64,000 bases of DNA from Ectopseudomonas chengduensis (GCF_900102635.1 NZ_FMZQ01000007.1:184273-248272), one strand, 5' to 3'. Shown: positions 25,058 to 33,692, counted from the stretch's first letter. Numbers and translations: made by a program. Notes: generated from the sequence alone by a model not told the origin.

Positions 25058-25951
25058 ATGCCAGGATTTCAGGTGAACCTGGGGGAGCAGTTGTTTCGCG
25101 ATCCAAGCAGCCTGTCGCTCGATGAAGTGTTGGCCCAGCTCAATGAGTGGCCGGATGACGCGACGTGTGCGACGCAAGAATCCGATGGCGAGGTCTTGTA
25201 CTGGAACGCGCCGGTCGAAGAGGTGATTGCCGGCCGGCGAAGAGCCGGAACTAGCGACATGCTGCGAGAGATCGGGCTCGGTGCTCAGATTCACGTGGCC
25301 TACCTGAACCTAGATGATCCTGTCGTAGCGGCGGACTGGGAATCTGCCGTCAGCGTGCACCCACGCCTTCGCAAATCTGGGTATCAGACCGAAGAGCGTC
25401 TCGGCTGTCTCATCATTACCGGAACGCTCTCTCTGCGAGAAATGACCCAACTTGTCGAGCAACAACCCGATGGCCACCTAATGGATCAAGACCTGGCACG
25501 GCGACTTAAGGCATCTATGGTTATCGGCTCTCAATGTTCGCTCGACCAACTCCGCGCCTCGCTCCCAGCTGTAGACAGTGCTTTGCTGGTTGACCTGCCT
25601 GATGGCGCTCGCGAGTGGTTGGAATCAGGCGAGCGGGGTGTCAGTAGTGAGACCATGTTCGAGGTGTTTACCGGGATACCGCTGGAGCAGGATCGCGACC
25701 ACCCGCAAGACCTTGATGACTTCAGGCGCTGCCGTTTGCTGTTGGAGCAAGTCCCGGCGTTTGTCGAGAAGCTTCCATTAATGGCGGAGCTGTCCCCGCA
25801 GTGGGCTGGGTTAGTGAGTCGATGGGATTTGATCTGCATCGCAATGGACGCTGAAACGCCTAACTGGCGGCCTTCAGGTGTCGGTGGACCGGTTGGCGAA
25901 GCCTGCCGGCTTATACAAGAGGCTATTTCGGATATGGGAGCATTGGGATGA
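25058..25951 (+). CDS. Hypothetical protein
   Basis: This 297-residue soluble, acidic protein starts at ATG 25058 behind AAGGAG. No recognised domain. It is coupled to the following gene by a 4-bp overlap, in a run of five rightward genes from 23875. Confidence 0.65.
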   Translation: MPGFQVNLGEQLFRDPSSLSLDEVLAQLNEWPDDATCATQESDGEVLYWNAPVEEVIAGRRRAGTSDMLREIGLGAQIHVAYLNLDDPVVAADWESAVSVHPRLRKSGYQTEERLGCLIITGTLSLREMTQLVEQQPDGHLMDQDLARRLKASMVIGSQCSLDQLRASLPAVDSALLVDLPDGAREWLESGERGVSSETMFEVFTGIPLEQDRDHPQDLDDFRRCRLLLEQVPAFVEKLPLMAELSPQWAGLVSRWDLICIAMDAETPNWRPSGVGGPVGEACRLIQEAISDMGALG

Positions 25952-26523
25952 GTGTGACGATCAATCTGCATCAGGCTGAGCTGATCCAAGCTGTACTAGA
26001 CAGTGGTGAGCCCCAAGTAGTTGCGCTGTTTAATGCGCATGGCCACAGCGGTGAAGGGGTTTACTGCTGCCTACCAGGTAATCTCCGTAAAGGGGCATTC
26101 TTCTTGCCGGAGAATGCGCAGGACGCTCTGGGCGGATTTTCCGCCTCGGCCGCTTCGCTTGAAACCGGTACAGCCTTCCTGGCTAGCCATGAAGCTTCCG
26201 GTAAGCCAATCGGGGCTGTGATGTGGTTTTCTGGTGCAACTGATCACCTCAACTTTGGCCTGCCGAGTAAGCCAGAGAGTGAAATCCATCTCACCCCATA
26301 TCAACTCAAGGGTGTGATCGAGTGCTTTGGCGGCGAAGACGACGATCCTTTGGTATTGCTGATGGGCGACGAGCGTTGCCATAGCGGGCCTGGGCTTTAC
26401 GGTTATTACCAGGAGCTTCCGGAAGAAGGCGTGATGTTCTTCGGTGTCGACGAGGCAGCACAGAACGCCGGCAACGCGATCTGTGACTTGAAGGTAGAAA
26501 GCGGGGAGGCGAGGGTCGTTTGA
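25948..26523 (+). CDS. Hypothetical protein
   Basis: This 191-residue acidic protein starts at ATG 25948, overlapping the previous stop. It seems to hold two related halves: VVALFNAHGHSGEGVYCCLPG near residue 25 and PLVLLMGDERCHSGPGLYGYY near residue 132 share an HSGxGxY core, which suggests an internal duplication. No family is recognised. Confidence 0.65.
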   Translation: MSVTINLHQAELIQAVLDSGEPQVVALFNAHGHSGEGVYCCLPGNLRKGAFFLPENAQDALGGFSASAASLETGTAFLASHEASGKPIGAVMWFSGATDHLNFGLPSKPESEIHLTPYQLKGVIECFGGEDDDPLVLLMGDERCHSGPGLYGYYQELPEEGVMFFGVDEAAQNAGNAICDLKVESGEARVV

Positions 26524-26540
26524 CCCTCGGGGAGTCGTCT

Positions 26541-26849
26541 ATGGAAATTCGCTACACAGCGGTTGCGGCCACAGCAGCCTTAATGCTGTCTGTCATTGCA
26601 ATCGGGCTAAGCGCGGTTGCGATGTCTCGAATTGATGGCCAGGTGTACCTTGGCTCAAAGGAGACAGCCACCCGCACAGTAGAGCTGCTTTGCATCAATG
26701 GCTTTGCATATGAATTGCGCCCCAGCGGCTCTGACTCGGGCGACGGGCGTTTAATGCTCCAGGTCATGACCACGCCGGTTGGTGAGCCAAGCTACGACGA
26801 GAATGGCCGCGAGTACCCACGTAGAATAGGTCCTAAAAACTGCTCCTGA
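26541..26849 (+). CDS. Small membrane-anchored hypothetical protein
   Basis: The ATG at 26541 follows GGGGAG and gives 102 residues. An N-terminal hydrophobic segment (about residues 7-28) anchors a small exported domain with two Cys that could form a disulphide. It ends before a strong terminator. Function unknown. Confidence 0.62.
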   Translation: MEIRYTAVAATAALMLSVIAIGLSAVAMSRIDGQVYLGSKETATRTVELLCINGFAYELRPSGSDSGDGRLMLQVMTTPVGEPSYDENGREYPRRIGPKNCS

Positions 26850-26871
26850 TAACAGGTGGGTTGTTCGTTAT

Positions 26872-26899
26872 AAAAATGCCGGCATTCGCCGGCATTTTT
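26872..26899. terminator. Bidirectional rho-independent terminator
   Basis: AAAAATGCCGGC / GCCGGCATTTTT around a 4-base loop. It serves the rightward 26541 transcript and the leftward HD-hydrolase transcript. Confidence 0.92.
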
Positions 26900-27536
26900 A
26901 CTTCGAGTCACTTTCTCTGAACGCTGCAAGTGCCACCAGGTTGCGAGGTTTAGGAAAGAAGTCCTCCAGGCAGATCGCACGTTCTATGCTGTGAACGACT
27001 GGTTCCATGGAAAGCAGTGTCATACCCCGTAGCAACGTGGCCTTGGCGCGCGCCATGAGACGATGATCACCTAGGATCAGGACATCGAGAAGTTGCGCTG
27101 CTTCGGCCAGATAGACCCGCGCGAAGTCACGATCCAAGTCCGGTAGGGCGGTGATGTTGCTGATGATGTCGGCGAGTTTGATCGTCTGCCCTTGGGCACT
27201 GGCGCGCGCGTAGTGCGCTCGATCCAACGCTTTGCGCGCCGCACGGTTGCCGTCTGCCGGCGTACTGACCTTGGTCACTTCTCGCACGAGAGTGGCCACC
27301 TCGACACCCAGCGCCTGTTCGATCATCTCGAAAGTAACCCACGGTACGTCCTCTTCAGTGTCATGCACCCAGGCCGCCGCAAGCATTTCATGTGTCGTGC
27401 CGGGTACTGCCCGCAGGATTTGAACCACTTCGCCTGGATGAGTGATGTAGGGGAGGCCGGTGTATTTTCGCTTCTGGTCGATGCTGCCATGCGCCTGCAT
27501 CGCGAACTGCCAGGCGCGTTCTTCGAGGGAGAGCAT
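26898..27536 (-). CDS. RelA/SpoT-type HD-domain hydrolase (possible small alarmone hydrolase)
   Basis: The ATG at 27536 follows GAGGTG and gives 212 residues. The protein shows HD-hydrolase motifs in the RelA/SpoT arrangement: YITHPGEVV (about 30-38), AAWVHDTEED (about 54-63) with the HD pair, and QTIKLADIISNI (about 117-128). There is no synthetase or TGS/ACT domain, so it resembles stand-alone alarmone hydrolases that remove pyrophosphate from ppGpp using a metal ion; other nucleotide substrates are possible. The shared regulatory motif lies about 15 bp upstream of the start. Together with the DksA2-like protein it could shift the host stringent response. Confidence 0.82.
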   Translation of the reverse strand: MLSLEERAWQFAMQAHGSIDQKRKYTGLPYITHPGEVVQILRAVPGTTHEMLAAAWVHDTEEDVPWVTFEMIEQALGVEVATLVREVTKVSTPADGNRAARKALDRAHYARASAQGQTIKLADIISNITALPDLDRDFARVYLAEAAQLLDVLILGDHRLMARAKATLLRGMTLLSMEPVVHSIERAICLEDFFPKPRNLVALAAFRESDSK

Positions 27537-27550
27537 AAGCACCTCATAAG

Positions 27551-27570
27551 TACACGGAATAATATCATTC
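27551..27570 (+). promoter_or_regulatory. Copy of the shared TACACGG motif
   Basis: TACACGGAATAATATCATTC lies directly upstream of the leftward HD-hydrolase gene and about 210 bp before the rightward 27783 gene. It is a weaker copy, with GAATAATATC replacing GTATTATGATAT. Confidence 0.5.
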
Positions 27571-27782
27571 TAGAGATATTACGCCGTGCTGGCCAGAGGC
27601 CATTCATGCTTGTCATGCAAACCCCTGTTTGGGATAGTGCACCCGCGCGGACCAGGCCGCGCGCCGCCCACATGGCGAAGCTTCAGCAGCACCTGATCCC
27701 CCTGAACATCGCAATCATGCTCTCAACCACAGCCGGTTGAGGGAAGTGGGCTTACCTCGTTTCGCCGGTAATGGAGAGAGTC

Positions 27783-28589
27783 ATGGATACTGATCGCCTC
27801 AAGAAACGCGCCAAGAATCTCAAGCGCCTGCTACCCGCATTCATCCAAGAATACGGCGCGTCACCCAGCTTAGCAGCTTGCCAGGAATTGGCCGCACGCC
27901 TCGATGGATTCCCCAGCTTTCATGCTGCCCAGCGCGCTGATGCTCAGTCCTTGCCCATTCAGTCGACTATGCCGCGCCTCGGCGCGCTTGAGTTCCGCAT
28001 TTGGGATGCCGTTGACGGTTGGCGCGCACCCCGCCAGTGGAAGGAAGATGGCCACGGTGCGCTGCTGTTGGCCCGTCGCGAGTCGCATATGGCCGAGCTG
28101 GAAGGAATGCTCGATGAGCATATCGAGATGCACCTGCCTGGCCCGGATTACAGCCTGGGTCAGATGTCGCCGGCCGCGCTGCGCAAGCTGGTAACCCTGG
28201 CGCGCAAGGCAAAGGAAATAGAACCAGGCTTTCTGTATGCAACGGCGCTTGAGATTGGCGCGCTGATCGAGCTGGGTGAGAGTGAAAAGGCCGCTTGGAT
28301 CGGACGATCCAGCGTAGGACGGATTGACCTTGAGCTACTGCCGCCGGCATTCGCCAGTACGCTCAGATACACGGAGAATTGCAACCGGGGCTATCTTCAG
28401 CTGAACCATCACTATGTTCTGGCTCTCATTGCCTGCGGCCGCCGGCAGGAAGCGGATGTGGTGTGCGAGAAGATGCTGGCGCTCTGCCCGGATGACAACT
28501 TGGGCATGAGGTATCTGCTGAGTGAGGGTGCGCAGGTGGCGCGGGAGAAGTTGAAAGCCTCTTCGAAAGCATCCAAGACTGCAAGCTAG
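27783..28589 (+). CDS. Hypothetical protein with plasmid-type N-terminal helical domain
   Basis: The ATG at 27783 follows GGAGAG and gives 268 residues. Residues 1 to about 45 (DRLKKRAKNLKRLLPAFIQE, then SPSLAACQELAARLDG) form a helical module that I recognise as recurring at the start of varied plasmid and phage proteins, including some glyoxalase-like ones. The C-terminal part contains TPR-like helices. Function unknown. A terminator follows at 28629. Confidence 0.65.
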   Translation: MDTDRLKKRAKNLKRLLPAFIQEYGASPSLAACQELAARLDGFPSFHAAQRADAQSLPIQSTMPRLGALEFRIWDAVDGWRAPRQWKEDGHGALLLARRESHMAELEGMLDEHIEMHLPGPDYSLGQMSPAALRKLVTLARKAKEIEPGFLYATALEIGALIELGESEKAAWIGRSSVGRIDLELLPPAFASTLRYTENCNRGYLQLNHHYVLALIACGRRQEADVVCEKMLALCPDDNLGMRYLLSEGAQVAREKLKASSKASKTAS

Positions 28590-28607
28590 GTTTAGGCCCG
28601 AGCTTAG

Positions 28608-28624
28608 AATTATACCATCCCCAA
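28608..28624 (-). repeat. 17-bp element, copy 1 (TTGGGGATGGTATAATT)
   Basis: An exact 17-bp match, on the minus strand, to 28711-28695 and to 29708-29724 on the plus strand. It contains TGGTATAAT, a perfect extended -10 box. Confidence 0.72.
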
Positions 28625-28628
28625 TATA

Positions 28629-28660
28629 CCCGGCCGCACCGCCGCTGCCGGGTTTCTTTT
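28629..28660 (+). terminator. Rho-independent terminator
   Basis: CCCGGC (28629-28634) pairs with GCCGGG (28647-28652), followed by TTTCTTTT. It ends the 27783 gene transcript. Confidence 0.82.
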
Positions 28661-28694
28661 ACCGTGGAGCCCGAACCTTCTGCACCTACTCATA

Positions 28695-28711
28695 AATTAT
28701 ACCATCCCCAA
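28695..28711 (-). repeat. 17-bp element, copy 2 (TTGGGGATGGTATAATT)
   Basis: Second exact minus-strand copy. As in the plus-strand copy, an ATG follows within a few bases (28693), here opening only a 27-codon frame that ends inside copy 1. Confidence 0.72.
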
Positions 28712-28969
28712 AGGGTGCTTCATCCCTCCATAGCACCCCTGTTTTGCTTCTTCGCCGTCCTCCCCACCGTGCGCGAAGCGCACCCCCTAGAAACGACCTG
28801 ACCGGACCAACCGGGCGGGGCGCTCTTTCTCGTTGGCCATTCTGAACTGTCGGGGACGAGATGTAGTTCGCTAACGATTGTCGCTAACGCATAAATCGTC
28901 ATCGAAGAGAAGAGGGGTATCGGATAATTCGCTACCGAGATTCGTCAACGACTATCTCGGTAACGAGTT

Positions 28970-29530
28970 TTACTGACGAGGACCGTGTGTAGGTCGACGT
29001 GAGGAATGGTTCGCGCTTTGTTCCATATCGAGATCGGCAATGGGGTAGCGAACGACTGTGAACCATAGATGGCGATCACCTGGAGCGGTAACACATTTTG
29101 GACATCGTTCACCAAGAGCACCCCAGTAGGTATCGACAAAGCTTTGATCGTAGGCAGCGACAGCTTCATCGTACGTGAACGTCTGGTCAACGTGAGGTTC
29201 CGATTTACCGATTTGTTCTACGAGTCGGTAACGCAGCTCATATCGATTGCCAGTTTGATCTTGATCGGGATCGATACCTATCTCGCTGTCGAATGTCTTC
29301 AGCGGGGAGAGGTTCTGACGGTTCACCAGGGCGGCAGCAGCAATCTTCAGCGCAAGCTGATTCATTGAATCAAGCAGCTCAGTCATATGGCCTACTGGCT
29401 CAGGAATCGTTTTCGGCACGAAGAGGTTCATTTGCTCGATCACGTGATCGAGAACCATCGAGCGCAAGTCATCCGTAGTCAAGCTGCCTGATTTTTCGTT
29501 ATCCATTGGTGGTTTTACGCTCTCACTCAT
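28970..29530 (-). CDS. Hypothetical protein divergent from the polyvalent operon
   Basis: The ATG at 29530 is chosen for the first good Met after the control region; it gives 186 residues. The protein is acidic, with a helical first half and a second half containing a Cys pair (ERCPKC, near residue 145) that may bind zinc. No family is recognised. The shared motif at 29550 lies 20 bp upstream of its start. Confidence 0.6.
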   Translation of the reverse strand: MSESVKPPMDNEKSGSLTTDDLRSMVLDHVIEQMNLFVPKTIPEPVGHMTELLDSMNQLALKIAAAALVNRQNLSPLKTFDSEIGIDPDQDQTGNRYELRYRLVEQIGKSEPHVDQTFTYDEAVAAYDQSFVDTYWGALGERCPKCVTAPGDRHLWFTVVRYPIADLDMEQSANHSSRRPTHGPRQ

Positions 29531-29549
29531 TTGCGCTAACCTGTATCTA

Positions 29550-29573
29550 TACACGGTATCGTGTCACAATATC
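29550..29573 (+). promoter_or_regulatory. Copy of the shared TACACGGTAT motif at the polyvalent operon
   Basis: TACACGGTATCGTGTCACAA followed by TATC. Here ACACG and CGTGT form an inverted repeat around GTAT. It sits between the leftward 29530 gene and the rightward operon starting at 29727. Confidence 0.65.
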
Positions 29574-29707
29574 GCATACCTTTTGTTTTTTCGGAAACGA
29601 GATGCTTCGCCATCAGGGTTTTCGAGAGAGCAGCTAGTAGGGCCGGCGCGCAGCGCCGGGGGACGGGCGGTGCGAAGGGGGTCCGGGTGGGCCCATCGAA
29701 CCCACAA

Positions 29708-29724
29708 TTGGGGATGGTATAATT
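29708..29724 (+). repeat. 17-bp element, copy 3, at the start of the polyvalent operon
   Basis: TTGGGGATGGTATAATT ends 3 bp before the ATG at 29727. Its TGGTATAAT would be a perfect extended -10 box, but initiation from it would fall at or inside the start codon. Either the transcript is leaderless or the element acts in another way, for example as an operator. Confidence 0.7.
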
Positions 29725-29726
29725 TT

Positions 29727-31100
29727 ATGGCCAATCGCGATTTCTTCCGCGTCACTCATGACGAGCTGAAGGCCTTGCAGCCCGGCGACCGGGTTTTCGT
29801 TGCTCAGTGCAACGCCGATAACCCCGATCCGCTGCGCAGCGCTATCCACTGGTGTCAGGTTACCCGCTGCGATGAAAAAACCATTCACGCCGCACCTATT
29901 TGGGACGGGCGACTGACCGGCAACATCGTCTTCGATATCCAGCAGGGCCTGGCTCTTCGCATGCCAAACGTCATGCACGGCCCGAGCGTGGGAATCCTCG
30001 CCGTCGACAACGGCCCGAAATTCAACCTCGACCAGTCCAGTCTGGCTATCCGCTCTTTCATTGAACGCTCTGAGGCAGCCATCAAGAATGCCGACATGAC
30101 CCTGGATGTTCTTACCGCCGTTCGTAACGCCAAGGCCTATTTGAGCGCTCAGGACATTGCACAGCTTGCAGGGGGCAACCCCACACTGGCCGCCAAAGCG
30201 CTTTTTGCAAACATGAACCTGGGTACTGTTGAGCGACTGGTTGAGCTTCGAGGCAACCTGGTTAAAAACCTGACCGAGGACGGGCCTCTCGTTTGTGCGC
30301 TCCGTGGTGCACACGACCTGATCAACGAACATTGGGCCGTCTCAAATACCGCCCAAGGTCAACTCGGGGTCCGCGTGCTCAATGATCTTCGTGTGGCCAT
30401 GTCCGTGGTGACCAAGGGGCCAGAGAGCGCGATCTCCCAACTCCCCATCACGGCACTCAATGGTGACGCGCTGAAGGATGCATTCAAGGCGACCGAACCC
30501 AAGACCACCTTTCACCTGTCTTCAACCGATATCGCTGACGACCAGGTTTTCGATGACGCCGCAGCGGCAGGCAGGGCGTTTTATCAGGTCGAGCGGTCGC
30601 GTCGGCCTTCGGTGATCATTTCCTACAACCCGCGCAAGGCAAGCACCTTAGCTTCAACTGAGGTTTGGGGTAACGACGAGCAGGGGGCCCCGCGTTACGT
30701 CAAGCGAACCCCCGGCGTGGCAACGCCAGAAGCTGCTGCATTCAGCAGCGGTTACTTCCAGGCGCTGGCCCTGCATGTTGAGTCACAGCTTAAAGCTGTC
30801 GATTGGACCGCCAGCGCTTCTGAGGCGGGACTTTCGGAGCAAGCACCTGCGCTCGGCTGCGCTGTGTACGACGACCTTGAGTCTCTCTCTCGCTTCGATT
30901 TTGAAACAGCAGCACAGCTATGGGATAGCCATGTGCCTGCTGCGTTGGGGCGGCCGGCAATGCTCGACCGCCAGTGGAAGCGCCAGCTTGAAGGGCTGAA
31001 ATCAATTTCCGAACAACTCGACTCCGGCAGTACAAGCATCTACCTCGATGCCGAGAGTGAACAACCTGCCCCCCAACCTCGCGCGCTGCGCCTGCGCTAA
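29727..31100 (+). CDS. Hypothetical protein, first gene of the polyvalent operon
   Basis: The ATG at 29727 gives 457 residues; the longer in-frame reading upstream uses a TTG and is low-complexity Arg/Gly-rich sequence. The first 75 residues form a small beta-rich domain (DELKALQPGDRVFVAQCNAD). The rest is mostly helical and unassigned, with a Pro/Arg-rich tail. No ribosome-binding site stands out before the ATG. It is followed 13 bp later by the first of two paralogous genes. Function unknown; it probably works with the polyvalent protein. Confidence 0.7.
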   Translation: MANRDFFRVTHDELKALQPGDRVFVAQCNADNPDPLRSAIHWCQVTRCDEKTIHAAPIWDGRLTGNIVFDIQQGLALRMPNVMHGPSVGILAVDNGPKFNLDQSSLAIRSFIERSEAAIKNADMTLDVLTAVRNAKAYLSAQDIAQLAGGNPTLAAKALFANMNLGTVERLVELRGNLVKNLTEDGPLVCALRGAHDLINEHWAVSNTAQGQLGVRVLNDLRVAMSVVTKGPESAISQLPITALNGDALKDAFKATEPKTTFHLSSTDIADDQVFDDAAAAGRAFYQVERSRRPSVIISYNPRKASTLASTEVWGNDEQGAPRYVKRTPGVATPEAAAFSSGYFQALALHVESQLKAVDWTASASEAGLSEQAPALGCAVYDDLESLSRFDFETAAQLWDSHVPAALGRPAMLDRQWKRQLEGLKSISEQLDSGSTSIYLDAESEQPAPQPRALRLR

Positions 31101-31113
31101 TAGGAGCCTTTTC

Positions 31114-32079
31114 ATGCAGTACGAGCGCACCCCTTTGTTCCCCGGCGAAATTGGTATCTATCCGGCCGGCGATTCTTCTCTTCATGCGGCCGAGGCTTTT
31201 GGCGTGCAAGGGGCTCTGCGCTGGAAGGCGCTGCCTGAACATGACGCACGTGCTGCTGCTGCCATCCATGCATGCCTGCAAGCCGGTCGCTCTTTCGATA
31301 GTGCTGGCGCTCGCCGTGATATCCGCAAGGAAACCGTGCAGTCCTGGGCTGCGAACCTGGCTGTTCAATTCGTTGAGCGTGGTATGGAAGCTTCTGTTGC
31401 AGGCAGCTACGGCTCAACTTACGCCAACATGCTCGCGGGCCTGTCGGTTGATTTGGCACTCAAGAAGGCTATCGACCTTGGGTTTGAGCCTAACGTACCC
31501 AATGCGGGAGAAATGGAGCGCATGGCCACGGTCGCCGCGCGAGAACGACTGAGTAGTGCGATCGTTCGACTCGCGGAGATCAAGCAGGCATACGCGCACG
31601 GCGCTGCTGCTAAATGCGCCGAACAACTGTGCGTGCTTCAAGAGCAGTACCCGCAATTGCGTAAGCCGCAAGGCTTCGCGGTGCAAGCATTCGTGGCCGG
31701 ACAGATCACGCCGGTCGAACAACGATTCAGTACGTTTGAAGAGGCGGTCCAAGCGTTCCGCCAACTGCCGGCGGCCTCGAATCCACGTCTGTGTGAGGAT
31801 GATCAGTTGTTGATCTCCCACAACCAAACCGAGTCTGGCCCCCCACTTCACTTCAGAGATGGCCAGGTTCAGAGCGCTTATGTGGATGCTCTGATCGAAG
31901 GTACGGGTGCGCTCGTAATCTCAAGCAACCTGGGCGCTTCCCAGTCGCAACAGGTTGTCGGCCTACTTCCTGGTGCAGCTGAACAACTGCGCCGCTCTAT
32001 CAGTGCCGTCAATGAATCAGTTGCTTATACCGAGGTTCTGCCATCGGAACAGCGCCAGCATGCGCCAAGGCTTGGGTAA
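31114..32079 (+). CDS. Hypothetical protein, paralogue of the next gene
   Basis: The ATG at 31114 follows AGGAG and gives 321 residues. It aligns with the next protein throughout its length: an F(P/E)GEI start, RAAAAIHAC against RTAAAIYAY, ETVQSWAANLA against ETVCSWAANLA, and EQLCVLQEQYPQLRK against EQLEALRNQYPVLRK. The pair arose by gene duplication. No known family is recognised. It lies inside the seven-gene rightward operon. Confidence 0.72.
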   Translation: MQYERTPLFPGEIGIYPAGDSSLHAAEAFGVQGALRWKALPEHDARAAAAIHACLQAGRSFDSAGARRDIRKETVQSWAANLAVQFVERGMEASVAGSYGSTYANMLAGLSVDLALKKAIDLGFEPNVPNAGEMERMATVAARERLSSAIVRLAEIKQAYAHGAAAKCAEQLCVLQEQYPQLRKPQGFAVQAFVAGQITPVEQRFSTFEEAVQAFRQLPAASNPRLCEDDQLLISHNQTESGPPLHFRDGQVQSAYVDALIEGTGALVISSNLGASQSQQVVGLLPGAAEQLRRSISAVNESVAYTEVLPSEQRQHAPRLG

Positions 32080-32090
32080 AGGAGCCCGTG

Positions 32091-33680
32091 ATGTCCACCA
32101 ATAGCCCCAAACGACCAAGCTTCGAAGGTGAAATTTCCGTCTTTATGTCCCCGGCCAAAGTCTGGCTGGCTGATCGAGCAGAAAAGGATGTTCGAGGGAG
32201 ACTTATGTGGGCAGCCATGCCCCTAGAATCTCCCCGCACCGCTGCTGCTATTTACGCCTATGTGAGCACTGCGGACTCTCTGAGACGCCATGGCTCATTC
32301 CCTGAAATCACCGATGAAACCGTTTGCTCCTGGGCCGCCAATCTTGCTGCGAAGTACGCCGCGTCAGCCAAAGACGGGGACAACATGCAGCTGTTTTCCG
32401 GTCACGCCGAGGTCGATGCCCGTTATATCGCATCGCTTCAAGCCAGCGATGCTCTATCGAAGGCAATTCAATGCGGCATTCACCGCGAGTCCAAATTCGC
32501 AGTTGCTATCGAAAGTATGCAGGCGATAGCGGTTCGCCAGAACCTCACCGGGGCACGTTCCGTCCTCAGTAGCCTAGCCGTTGGCCTAGACCCAAGCGGC
32601 GGCATGTTCACCACCGACGAGCAACTCGAAGCGCTCAGAAACCAATATCCGGTGTTGCGTAAGACCGGGCAGTACAAGCTTGGGCAGCGAGACGAAAACG
32701 GTGCTTACGTCTTTGACCACCATGACGTATTTGTCGAAGCGGCAAGTGCGTTTCTGCAGATCGATCCGCAGAATCTGCCTCGTGTGTTCAAGCACAACGA
32801 GCTGATCATGGATCGTGACGCTGATAACGCGCATTCCATTCGTTTCAAGGCAAATCACTACGAAGAGAAGTTCAACAAGTGGTTTGTTGCGCCAGTTCCA
32901 ACCCAGTCAACCGAGGCACACCTTAAACAGTTGTCAGCCTGCTGGCGTGCAGTGCATGGCATCTCAGGCCCCAACCATGGCCGTAGCTATGCCGATGCCG
33001 GGATATCGATGGAGAAGACCGAAGAGGGGGTCGACGTAAAGATGGACGGCGTTTCGGTCGCTCATTTCTCCAAGGAGCCTGATCGTCGCGAGCTGTTCAA
33101 CACCCTGGTTGGGACAATCCAAACGTTGGCCACACCCATTGCTGAGCGCATGAATGCAGCTCTGCGTGAATCGCTCTTGATTCCCGAAGGGCATCATGTG
33201 CGCTTCGACATTAAGGGTGACATCCGTTGGATCAAGGACAACCTGCATCGCAAACTGTCGGCTCGAATCTCTCCGATATCTTCATCAAGCTCCCCGGAGC
33301 AGCTCAACGCAGAGTTTCGTGTTTTTCTTGATGTTCCTCGTGGCCACCTGTTCATGAATAAGGGGCCAAACGTTCTCGGGAAGGAGGTCAATCTGCTTAA
33401 AGAGAATGCCGAGGTCTTCCATTACGGTAATGACTACGAGGAGGTGATTGGCAGCATGATCGCGGCTTACAACTCTGCGATGCCGGCATCACTTCGTCCT
33501 AGCCAAGCTGCCAACGCTCACTGTGAACAGGTGTCGGCAGTCACCGACCAGGCTTTCTCTCAAGACGACTTTCAGCTTCATACATCACCCCAAGAAGCAT
33601 CTTCCTTTAGCGCTACGCATCCCGACATGGACGCGGATGACATGCAACAACGAACCACCAAAGCCCTGCGTATGGGCTGA
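32091..33680 (+). CDS. Hypothetical protein, longer paralogue of the preceding gene
   Basis: The ATG at 32091 follows GGAG and gives 529 residues. Residues 1 to about 260 are the duplicated region shared with the 31114 product. The C-terminal 270 residues are extra and unassigned, so one copy gained or lost a domain. No known family is recognised. It is cotranscribed with its neighbours (11 and 12 bp gaps). Confidence 0.72.
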   Translation: MSTNSPKRPSFEGEISVFMSPAKVWLADRAEKDVRGRLMWAAMPLESPRTAAAIYAYVSTADSLRRHGSFPEITDETVCSWAANLAAKYAASAKDGDNMQLFSGHAEVDARYIASLQASDALSKAIQCGIHRESKFAVAIESMQAIAVRQNLTGARSVLSSLAVGLDPSGGMFTTDEQLEALRNQYPVLRKTGQYKLGQRDENGAYVFDHHDVFVEAASAFLQIDPQNLPRVFKHNELIMDRDADNAHSIRFKANHYEEKFNKWFVAPVPTQSTEAHLKQLSACWRAVHGISGPNHGRSYADAGISMEKTEEGVDVKMDGVSVAHFSKEPDRRELFNTLVGTIQTLATPIAERMNAALRESLLIPEGHHVRFDIKGDIRWIKDNLHRKLSARISPISSSSSPEQLNAEFRVFLDVPRGHLFMNKGPNVLGKEVNLLKENAEVFHYGNDYEEVIGSMIAAYNSAMPASLRPSQAANAHCEQVSAVTDQAFSQDDFQLHTSPQEASSFSATHPDMDADDMQQRTTKALRMG

Positions 33681-33692
33681 GAAGGAACCAAC

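Larger units (their letters stand above)
28590..28969. other. 380-bp region without a convincing gene; hairpins and repeats
   Basis: The region holds a rho-independent terminator (28629-28660), a second hairpin (GGGTGCT 28713-28719 / AGCACCC 28732-28738), two minus-oriented copies of TTGGGGATGGTATAATT, and a CGCTAACG/CTCGGTAACG-rich stretch (28870-28965). Within the latter, CTACCGAGAT (28931-28940) and ATCTCGGTAA form an inverted repeat. No credible coding sequence is present. Confidence 0.6.

Noticed and set aside
28610..28693. 27-codon leftward frame following copy 2 of the 17-bp element
   Set aside because: Its stop codon is part of copy 1 of the same element and the product is a basic low-complexity peptide. 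There is no ribosome-binding site.
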